A DNA stretch of 15,620 nucleotides, from NCBI GenBank assembly GCA_009602725.1, contig WELB01000356.1:70053-85672 (forward strand), written 5' to 3'. The translations under genes and the position numbers were made by a program. The notes beneath the pieces are model-generated. The model saw nothing but the letters and a program-made list of their open reading frames with translations, ran no database searches and had not been told where the DNA came from. Position 1 is the stretch's first letter, and each line of letters starts with the position of its first letter. Source of the DNA: Spirogloea muscicola (lineage: Eukaryota; Streptophyta; Zygnematophyceae; Spirogloeales; Spirogloeaceae). Below, piece by piece: positions 1 to 12,206 of the stretch.

Positions 1-200
1 ATGCTCTGCATCAGAAAGCTGGTCGAGCCTTAGCTGCTGGCACAAGAGCTAGTCAATTGCCGTCCGGTATTCGAGCGTCAGCTAGCGACCTCTATGTGCT
101 GACTCGTGGTTACTGAGCGGGTCAGCTTAGCAGCAGGTGACGTACATTTGTCCAATGTGCTTGCCTTTGTACTTGGCCACACATGGCCTCCCCATCTCTT

Positions 201-206
201 TATATA
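201..206 (+). promoter_or_regulatory. Candidate TATA box of the FAN-like gene
   Basis: TATATA follows a CT-rich stretch and lies about 70 bases before the chosen ATG at 275. That spacing would give a short 5' leader of roughly 40 bases. It is the only TATA-like element close to the start in otherwise GC-rich DNA. No transcript data support it. Confidence 0.4.
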
Positions 207-274
207 CTCGCATTTCCTCGTGCTGCGGGACGGGCAGCCACCCCGCCGCCCCCTCTGCCCCGCACGCGGGGGCC

Positions 275-6217
<5,943 letters not shown>

Positions 6218-6884
6218 GTGACTTGAGAGCCTCGTATTCCTGAGTTTCTGGCCTACAAGCTGAGGGGTGTTGCCAGCGTTTCGAAAGAGGCTTTGATCGA
6301 GGTAGGCAACGAAGGACACCTGAGAGCTGCCAAGGTGATGTCCACTGCAGCGCCGACCCCTGAGGATGTCAGAATCTGCTGGCAGCAGGCTACATTACGC
6401 ACGGATGCAACGTGATAGGTTAGTCCGTGTTCTGGGATTGCACCAGCGTGCAACACCTTACAGGGAGTCGTCTGGCAGGCAACCATGCGATCGTCACTGC
6501 TCGAGGCCAGCATGTCTGTTCTGTGATGTGCAAGCCCTGCTCCTCTATTGTCCAGGGTTTATGTTCCATGAGCTCAACCTCTTCCAGCAGGCAACTTTCG
6601 TGCTCTTGCTTGCCAGAGTCGGCTCGAGGCTGACCAGGCATCTTCAAAAGCGTAACAGGGAAACAACCTCTTGGGTTTGCCCGTGGAGAATGGACCTGAC
6701 GGCCAAAGTGTATCTCGTGCATTGCCTGGAAAACTCTGCAGCAGGCAGGGCTGCATATACCCCCGGGGAGGTGTTGCCCAGGTGATGCTGCCAGCGCACA
6801 TGTCGGCCAAGACTCAAGGAATGACCTGGACCAGCAGGCTGAGCTACGGTCGCCCCTCTGCCCGGGCCAGCCCAGACTGTGGCA
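6218..6884. other. Intergenic region between two convergent genes
   Basis: This 667-base stretch holds the presumed 3' UTRs of the FAN-like gene (+) and the charged-protein gene (-). I see no clear gene, repeat or AATAAA signal. One open stretch of 64 codons (6227-6418, +) follows the FAN stop in the same frame after a second stop. It has coding-like composition but no homology I recognise. Confidence 0.5.
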
Positions 6885-7641
6885 TCACGAGAGGATGAAG
6901 TAGGGCAGCGCATAGATGTCCACATCCGGCAGGTACAGGGGTCCATCGCTGGCACTTCCCTCAGCTACGGCAGGGGTCGCGCTCGCGGCCTCTGGCTGAG
7001 TGGCTGGCATCGAGCTCGACCTGATGAGCCAGGCATGGCGATGGCTCGCCTCGTCGTCGTCTCCGGCAATGCTGCCAACGGGCGGGAGCACCAGGTCGGC
7101 CGGGGGAGACTGAGAGGGCTTGCTGGTGGAGAGCTTCAGCCCGGGCTCTCGAGGAGGGCTGACGCCGGCTTGCTGAGCCAGCGGTGGTGGTGGTGCGTGG
7201 TCCACCTTGCCATTCGGCAGGTTCTCTGCCAGAGGCGAAGAGCCTGTGCCTCCGGAGCTGCCAGCTGCATGCCCGCGAGGGCTCGGAGCAGCCGTAGTGT
7301 GAGGTACGAGAGCAACCCAGGGGCCCCGGGAGGGGCGATGGAGGGGAGGGCAGTGGGGAAGGTGATGGAGCGGGTCGCACCGTGCTTGTGGGCGCGGCGG
7401 TCCTTTTTACGCTTGCGCTTCTCGCGGTCGCGGGACTTGTCCCGCTTGTGCTCGCGGTCTCGCGGGCGCTCCCTCTGCAGGCGGCAACGGGCAGGCCCTA
7501 CAGGGCAGGGTGGTTAGGAACGGGAGGGGCCGCGGGCGAGCAAGGCGGGCGCGGCGCGGGCAGGGGTGGGACCTGGGGGTCGGCGATGGCGCGCGGCGGC
7601 TTGTCGTAGCCGGGAGGGGGGAAGGGCAGGCAGCGCGACAT
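6885..7641 (-). CDS. Basic charged protein of a plant family starting MSRC-PFPPPGY
   Basis: Three exons on the - strand (7573-7641, 7381-7474, 6885-7264) with GT-AG introns join in phase to 180 residues. Exon 1 encodes [18 protein letters not shown]. This resembles the conserved N-terminus of an uncharacterised plant family often labelled glutamic acid-rich or myb-like protein X. Exon 2 (31 codons) is almost wholly Arg, Lys, Asp, Glu and His, with SR/RD-type dipeptides such as [20 protein letters not shown], which suggests a nuclear basic segment. Exon 3 is Pro/Ala/Ser-rich and disordered in character. It ends [15 protein letters not shown], similar to the ALPYVIPF-like end I recall for that family. 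The protein is much shorter than land-plant members as I remember them. Function is unknown. The family assignment is from memory and tentative; the exon structure is firmer. Only 80 bases of upstream DNA remain before the plastid junction, so its promoter is missing. Confidence 0.65.
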
Positions 7642-7719
7642 GGCGGCGGGGCCGGGGCGCGGCCGGCGTCGGCGGCGGCCGCACGGAGGCTCGGCATGAC
7701 ACTAAGGCGGCGAGGCGGC

Positions 7720-7723
7720 GGTA
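7720..7723. other. Junction between nuclear-type and plastid DNA
   Basis: GC-rich sequence made of GGCGGCG repeats changes abruptly to AT-rich plastid rpoB coding sequence within about three bases. On the left is the short 5' region of the charged-protein gene. On the right, rpoB is cut within a conserved stretch (after MGLDMKHIL). There is no gap symbol here. Confidence 0.85.
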
Positions 7724-8309
7724 AAATATGTTTCATATCTAAGCCCATAGCTAATAAAAGAATTACAATTAAGACTTTGCGTTTTCTGCTAATACGAGCC
7801 CAAATCCGTCCTCTACTATCAATTTCTATTTTTAATCTTCCTCCCCAATCAGAAATTATAGTTGCACTATAAATGGCGATTCCATTATGATCTGATTCAG
7901 AATTATAGTAAATTCCAGGGCTGCGCAAGATTTGATTAACTAAAACTCTAGAAATACCGTTTATGACAAAAGTTCCTTTAGAACTCATTAAAGGCAGGCT
8001 TCCTAAAAAGACAGTTTGTCTTTGCACTTTACCTTCTTTTTTATGAGCTAACTGAGCTGGTACATAAAGTTCAGATGCATAACTAGTTGATTGATAAACA
8101 GCTTCTTGTTCGTTTAGTAAAGGTTCTCCTAATCTGTATTGTTCACCAAAAAGTTGAAATTCAAATTCTTGATCATTATCTTGGATTTTCGGAAAATTCT
8201 TTAATTCTTCGAGTAATCCATATTCTATAAAGCGATGAAAGCTTGCCAATTGGATCTTCCCAAAATCGGGCAATACGAACATTTCTGTCCCTTTTTTCAA
8301 CTTGATCAT
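7722..8309 (-). CDS. rpoB: RNA polymerase beta subunit (plastid), N-terminal part only
   Basis: About 195 codons of plastid rpoB, encoding the beta subunit of the bacterial-type plastid RNA polymerase. Conserved segments are [68 protein letters not shown] and [15 protein letters not shown]. The start is taken at the ATG 8309-8307. A second ATG nine codons further on would begin MFVLPDF, closer to many plastid starts. No stop or frameshift is seen in the plastid part, so the gene looks functional up to the break. It normally exceeds 1,000 codons and precedes rpoC1; everything after the N-terminal fifth is missing because the sequence switches to nuclear DNA. It is divergent from trnC and petN, as in streptophyte plastomes. 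Confidence 0.95.
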
Positions 8310-8511
8310 AAAGCCTCTGAATTTTGCATCACATGTTGTTAATAATGTGTTTGTTTTTTTTGTGAGATTTACAAAACAATATTCTAATATTACACTTTAC
8401 ATGTAGATTAAATTCATTAGACTTTTATTATCTACCAGTAATGCTCATTCATTGTTGATTGTTAATTTTTATTCAAATATCTATAAAGATACAAGTAAAT
8501 ATTTCGTAAAC

Positions 8512-8540
8512 TTGATCTGTAATCTAACATTAGATATAAT
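8512..8540 (+). promoter_or_regulatory. Bacterial-type (PEP) promoter upstream of trnC
   Basis: TTGATC (8512-8517) and a perfect TATAAT (8535-8540) are spaced exactly 17 bases apart, the classic sigma70 arrangement used by the plastid-encoded polymerase. trnC starts 60 bases downstream and petN follows on the same strand, so one transcript could cover both. The rest of 8310-8600, between divergent rpoB and trnC, is AT-rich and shows nothing else I can name. Confidence 0.5.
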
Positions 8541-8600
8541 CTATACTGATAGTATCTATCGTAGATAATGTTTTTAAATCATCTATTCTCATTAATACGA

Positions 8601-8671
8601 GGCGACATGGCCAAGTGGTAAGGCAGAGTATTGCAAATACTCTATCCCCAGTTCGAATCTGGGTGTTGCCT
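8601..8671 (+). tRNA. trnC-GCA: tRNA-Cys (GCA), plastid
   Basis: 71 bases fold as a standard cloverleaf. The acceptor arms GGCGACA and TGTTGCC pair, with one G-U. The anticodon stem GAGTA/TACTC encloses loop TTGCAAA with anticodon GCA. The T arm has GTTCGAATC. No intron and no encoded CCA. Its position next to petN and divergent from rpoB is typical of streptophyte plastid genomes. Confidence 0.95.
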
Positions 8672-8996
8672 AAATAATAACAAAATTATATAAGAATTGC
8701 AGATTGGTTCTTATGCTATCTCTTGGTACAAACTGTGATGCTCTATAGTATAGTACAGCCTGACACGCTGTCTGTCTTTAGATTTATCATAAGTAGCCAA
8801 CCCTACTGATATCTTACTACAAATGTGTAATATGTACAAGCTACTCAATAGTTTTTTAGACAATTTTTTTTTAAAAAAAATTAAAAAACAAAAAAAAATG
8901 TTTAAAAAACGTTTTCTGCTCTTGGCAGTTTCTATAGCCGCTGATATGATCAACATTGGAACTATCTTTACATAAAACATAGTAAAAGGATTCTTT
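8672..8996. other. AT-rich spacer between trnC and petN
   Basis: This spacer of 325 bases holds long A/T runs (around 8865-8915) and no recognisable gene. An 89-codon open frame on the - strand (8711-8980) is Lys/Phe-rich because of those runs and has no family resemblance. Confidence 0.5.
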
Positions 8997-9086
8997 ATGG
9001 ATATAGTTAATATTGCTTGGGCTGCGCTTATGGTGATGTTTACCTTTTCTCTTTCTTTGGTGGTCTGGGGTAGAAGTGGATTGTAA
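8997..9086 (+). CDS. petN: Cytochrome b6f complex subunit 8 (PetN)
   Basis: A 29-codon gene encoding a single membrane helix ([20 protein letters not shown]) with the invariant ending WGRSGL. PetN is a small structural subunit of the thylakoid cytochrome b6f complex, which passes electrons from plastoquinol to plastocyanin. The length is exactly that usual for the family. AAAGGA lies about 6 bases before the ATG and is a good ribosome-binding site. petN is retained in streptophyte plastids and absent from most chlorophyte ones, so it is also the best taxonomic clue here. Confidence 0.97.
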   Translation: MDIVNIAWAALMVMFTFSLSLVVWGRSGL

Positions 9087-9118
9087 TTAAATTACAAATT
9101 GTAAAATAGAGTTTTTTA

Positions 9119-9180
9119 CCTTAAGGATCTTATTGCTAGACATAATAATTATGGCCTAGCAATAAGATTAATATTTAAGG
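9119..9180 (+). terminator. Stem-loop at the 3' end of petN
   Basis: A 13-bp perfect stem (ATCTTATTGCTAG at 9127-9139 with its complement at 9156-9168) is enclosed by a second 6-bp arm, CCTTAA/TTAAGG, at the ends. It starts about 30 bases after the petN stop. Plastid mRNAs usually end at such hairpins, which stabilise the 3' end. It also lies between petN and the convergent ycf66. Confidence 0.65.
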
Positions 9181-9253
9181 AACTTGTTATTGTTAAACTT
9201 TACAAGATAATTATGTTATTTCATTTTTTTAATAACATTTTTTCGTTAAAACA

Positions 9254-10339
9254 CTATAGATTCTTTTCTATTTTTTTTTGAAAATCTATTGGGTTAGTAT
9301 AATAAATCCCTTTCCAGGGGCTCTTAGAAGAGAAAATTATTCTATTATATTTACAATCTGATCTTGCATTGTAAATATTGACAACCAATTGATTCTTTTC
9401 TTGTTTGAAATTATCTATTTTTTTTACACTTTGTGTGAAAAACTTTTTATTTTCAAGTTTATTATTTCGACGGTAAAGACTTTCGCCAATAAAGAAAATA
9501 GCGGTTCCACTTAAAAGTATTTGACAAAGCAAGAGAATGGGGTCTAAACGCCAACCTTGAAAAATTAATATACCACCACATAAAAGTCCTACTGATGAAA
9601 AGAACAAATCGTAATATTAGGATAGGTTAATTTTGTATTAATCTTCCCCCTTAAGAACTCGACATGAGACTTTTATCTCATCGTAGCTCAAGCAGTACTT
9701 AAAAAACAGATTTTCTTTACCACTTTTTATCCAATTCAACTTTGTATTTGTTAGATATTTTTTATAAATTTACTACTCTAAAAATAGTTACAAATTTTGT
9801 ATAACATCACGGTTATTTGGATAATCTTTGCTTTAACTGTATTAATAGCCCTTATTGCAATAAGAACTATTTAATAGTAAATATAAGTTAACATAAACTT
9901 GTCTACATTTAGGGTTATTTTTGTATCTTTAGGCTTGTTTTATACTCCGCTGGTTTTTTCTTTGTTTCTATTTGCTAGAGATAATATTAGAGATTAGCCA
10001 GTTTTATTGCTATAACTTTTGTTTATTTAAAAAATAAACAAAAGTTATAGCAATGTATTTCGAAGATTAATGGAAAACATTGATGTTAATTAGCCATAGA
10101 TTTTTCTCACATTATGTAAGAAATACATAATACTGTTTCAAGCTGTAAAATTCTTATTTAGAATTAGTTTGACACAATGAGTTCTTTGAAGAACAAATTT
10201 TTTTTTGTTTCCTGAATGTATTTCAAGTCACACCTCTAGATACATTTGGTTCTTTTGTTCTGAGAGCATACAACAGAATACCAATGATTGTTAATCCTAT
10301 GCCTACTATAGTACTTGGTCCAAATTCTATGTGGATCAT
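9254..10339 (-). CDS. ycf66: Ycf66 plastid protein, two exons
   Basis: Exon 1 is 10339-10234 (35 codons plus one base) and exon 2 is 9615-9254. Together they encode 155 residues, with a split Asp codon at the joint. Exon 1 gives a hydrophobic start, FGPSTIVGIGLTIIGILLYA, ending in EPNVSR. The splice restores the family motif SRDYDLFFSSVGLLCGGILI, followed by FQGWRLDPILLLCQ and a further helix, GTAIFFIGESLYRR. The C-terminal 70 residues are polar, Lys/Asn-rich and poorly conserved. Ycf66 is conserved in cyanobacteria and in some streptophyte plastids, and its function is unknown. A naive ORF call would start exon 2 at a TTG and miss the first 39 residues. It lies downstream of psbM on the same strand. 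Confidence 0.9.
9616..10233 (-). other. Group II intron in ycf66
   Basis: This 618-base intron begins with GTGTGACTTG, the group II 5' consensus. Near its end is a 35-base domain V hairpin (9689-9655) with the catalytic AGC triad in GAGC, a UAAA-type loop and a closing AGTTC. The intron ends CTATCCTAAT, with a candidate branch A eight bases from the 3' end. No maturase or reverse transcriptase frame is present, so splicing must rely on proteins made elsewhere. Two short hydrophobic frames on the opposite strand (9809-9874 and 9899-9997) are not recognised. Confidence 0.88.
10006..10054. repeat. Perfect 23-bp hairpin inside the ycf66 intron
   Basis: Arms 10006-10028 and 10032-10054 are fully complementary around a 3-base loop. 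The element is AU-rich and sits in the 5' third of the intron on the - strand. It is far from domains V and VI, so it is probably a peripheral stem or a small insertion. Confidence 0.85.
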
Positions 10340-10369
10340 TGTTGTTTTCTAAATAAGGAAAAAAAAAGA

Positions 10370-10393
10370 AGAAAAGACTTTAAAGTCTTTTCT
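10370..10393 (-). terminator. Palindrome with T-run between psbM and ycf66
   Basis: A perfect 24-base palindrome (AGAAAAGACTTT and its complement) is followed on the - strand by a run of about nine Ts, giving the form of an intrinsic terminator or RNA-stabilising hairpin. It lies about 150 bases after the psbM stop and about 30 before the ycf66 start. It could therefore separate the two transcripts. Confidence 0.55.
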
Positions 10394-10539
10394 GCTTTTT
10401 GATTTTTTTTAAGTTGAAGTAATTAGTTTGCAACTTGTTTGGTTTCTAGAAAAAACATTGCCATTTTATCACCTCGACAGGGCAGTCTTTATTGTTCTTT
10501 GTTTAGTTGTAATTTTTTATTAATTTTATTACATCTTAA

Positions 10540-10644
10540 TTAATCTTTTTGACTTTCTGTTTTTACATACAAAATGATAAGAAATGCAGTAGGAATAATA
10601 ATAAACAAAGCAGTAGCAATAAAAGCAAGAATGTTAACTTCCAT
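10540..10644 (-). CDS. psbM: Photosystem II reaction centre protein M
   Basis: A 34-codon gene encoding [19 protein letters not shown] and then a short lumen or stroma tail ending KTESQKD, with one membrane helix. The length equals that of most plastid PsbM proteins. PsbM sits at the photosystem II dimer interface in the thylakoid membrane. A GAGAGG ribosome-binding site lies about 9 bases before the ATG. It is followed by ycf66 on the same strand. Confidence 0.96.
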   Translation of the reverse strand: MEVNILAFIATALFIIIPTAFLIILYVKTESQKD

Positions 10645-11100
10645 GATATAGAACCTCTCAATTAATAGATTACAATTACTGTATAGTTTTTTTTATGAAT
10701 TAAATTATTTCAATAATCAATTTCAATTAGTTTATTGAGTTCTGTTAATTCAAAATTTTTATTTTTTTTACCAATACAAAAGATATTAATGTTTCTACAT
10801 AAGAAGGAAAAGTGAATAATTGACTCTTTACTAAATCATTTTTTTACAGGCTATTAGAAGTAAAAAATAGTATATGAAACATTTATTATTCTAGCTGTGT
10901 TTGTTAGATAACAACAAGAAAAAAAAAGTTATCATCTTTACTTTAGATAAATGATTGAATAATCAATTTACAAAAAAAATATTTGATCTTTCTTATTGTA
11001 ACATAATATGAGTTGAATATCTTTTAGTCATTTTTTATTATTTGATTCAAATTGATGAAATTTTATTTTTTTTACCAATAATTTTGAATTATATTTTTTT
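10645..11100. other. AT-rich spacer between psbM and trnL
   Basis: This 456-base spacer is very rich in A and T. I see no open frame of useful length, no tRNA and no long hairpin. It presumably contains the psbM promoter on the - strand, but no -35/-10 pair stands out. Confidence 0.5.
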
Positions 11101-11182
11101 TGCCTTGAAGAGGACTCGAACCTCCACGCTTTGCAGCACGAGATTTTGAGTCTCGCGTGTCTACCATTTCACCACCAAGGCA
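11101..11182 (-). tRNA. trnL-CAA: tRNA-Leu (CAA), plastid
   Basis: 82 bases on the - strand form a class II tRNA with a long variable arm. The acceptor arms TGCCTTG and CAAGGCA pair fully. The anticodon stem CGAGA/TCTCG holds loop CTCAAAA with anticodon CAA. The T arm has GGTTCGAGTCC. No intron and no encoded CCA. Confidence 0.95.
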
Positions 11183-11298
11183 ATAGCAAACATGATTCTA
11201 CTAAACACTAGGGTTTTTGCCTACTATTATTTAGGTTATTTATGTTTTGACAATATGTATTAGAAGCTAAAAATTGTTTATTATTTTGTTTAATGTTT

Positions 11299-11902
11299 TA
11301 TTCGGTTCTATTTTTATATATATTTGTTCTTTTATAAATGTGAGTTTTCTTTGAATCTTCTTTATAGTATTCAGTATCAGAGATCAAAATGAGCTTCTTA
11401 CCCACAATATGAGTTACCTCGAATTGATCCGAATTAATGATTTGAGAGTGGTAGTAATGGTACCCTCTTTGTTAAGCATTGCTGTAGCAATAAGCGCCAT
11501 GGTAGATTTCTTTGTCCCACCTGGACCTAACAGATAGAGATAAAGGAACACTTGTAAGTTCACTCTGGAATAAATCAGAGCATAAATCCAATTTCTTATG
11601 AATTGAATCTGGTCTTCATAATGTAAACAAAATTAAGATACAAACTTCATAAAGTTTGGACATTTGGCATCTTTTTGGTAAGAGAAAGCCAATTTACTAA
11701 CAATGAAGTACTCTGGACTCCAAGGTGTCAATTCTTTAGTGAATAAATTAAACACTCCATTTTGCATAACCACTCTATTCTTATCAAATGGAGGTGAACC
11801 TAAGTGAGCCACCGGTTTCATAATCTTTAATTTAGCAATTAACCTTTTCACATAGTGAGGTGAATCTATATCAGGAGCATCCCAACAATCATGACTAGCC
11901 CT
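11299..11902 (-). pseudogene. Decayed D5-type (SF3) primase-helicase of phage/plasmid origin
   Basis: Reading the - strand from 11902, one frame gives the region before the helicase core of phage/plasmid D5-type replication proteins: VVMQNGVFNLFTKELTPWSP, then EYFIVSKLAFSYQKDAKCPN. An in-frame TAA at 11635-11633 interrupts it. The same frame then resumes with FLYLYLLGPGGTKKSTMALI, the P-loop region (11501-11527). Further on, the frame shifts near 11430-11440. The next frame gives SDQFEVTHIVGKKLILISD, the Walker B neighbourhood, and stops at 11299. The P-loop has Lys where the family has Gly (GPGGTGKST expected), so ATP binding is probably lost. The polymerase/primase half and the helicase C-terminus are absent. 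Such genes occur in mobile elements that have entered some algal plastid genomes. I infer an old element remnant; family recognition is by motif only. Confidence 0.7.
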
Positions 11903-12021
11903 TCAGAGATTATCTCTTCTGTTCCTTGGATGTTTTTTGTCCTCTCTGTCAATGCATCATTCCGAACTAGAGACTTGAGAATACTTGGAAGTATTTTTAT
12001 GACTTTTCAACTTTTTAAAAT

Positions 12022-12049
12022 TTGAATTCAACAAACTTGTTGAATTCAA
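12022..12049. repeat. 13-bp perfect hairpin with 2-base loop
   Basis: TTGAATTCAACAA and its complement are separated by AC. This is a near-cruciform element in AT-rich plastid spacer between the helicase remnant and the gap, 19 bases before a second palindrome. Confidence 0.8.
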
Positions 12050-12068
12050 GAATTTGTCAAAATTTTGA

Positions 12069-12094
12069 TGGTCAATCTTTATAAAGATTGACCA
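12069..12094. repeat. Perfect 26-base palindrome
   Basis: TGGTCAATCTTTA is followed directly by its exact complement. Together with the hairpin just upstream it forms a pair of strong stem-loops. These are typical of the 3' ends of plastid transcripts or of hairpin-rich plastid spacers. Confidence 0.8.
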
Positions 12095-12130
12095 ATAGTG
12101 TTTTTTAGGTAAGGTTCTTATTTAAGTACT

Positions 12131-12205
12131 ATGTTATCAAAAGATATAATTTCTTTAGTTATAGCAATGATAGGGTTCATTGCTATTCCTAAAAGACTAG
12201 AAGCC
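12131..12205 (+). CDS. Start of an unidentified plastid ORF, cut by the gap
   Basis: Twenty-five codons open with ATG and encode a hydrophobic stretch, IISLVIAMIGFIAIPKRLEA, before the N at 12206. I do not recognise it. It may be the start of a membrane protein or a chance frame. The frame happens to continue into the SINA exon across the gap, which should not be read as a fusion. Confidence 0.2.
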
Positions 12206-12206
12206 N
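12206..12206. other. Single-base gap joining plastid and nuclear contigs
   Basis: The only N in the window sits exactly where AT-rich plastid DNA meets GC-rich nuclear coding DNA. This is the signature of two contigs placed side by side by a scaffolder or merging step. Confidence 0.9.

Noticed and set aside
6366-6810. Several 70-140 codon open frames on both strands between the convergent genes
   Set aside because: They overlap one another, have no family motifs and no good splice links to the neighbouring genes.
7407-8309. A 300-codon rpoB fused to a Pro/Ala/Arg-rich tail
   Set aside because: The tail is antisense-frame reading through nuclear DNA past the junction near 7722. The rpoB similarity stops exactly there.
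8711-8980. 89-codon open frame on the - strand between trnC and petN
   Set aside because: Its composition comes from poly-A/T runs, it lacks family resemblance, and plastid genomes rarely place a gene here.
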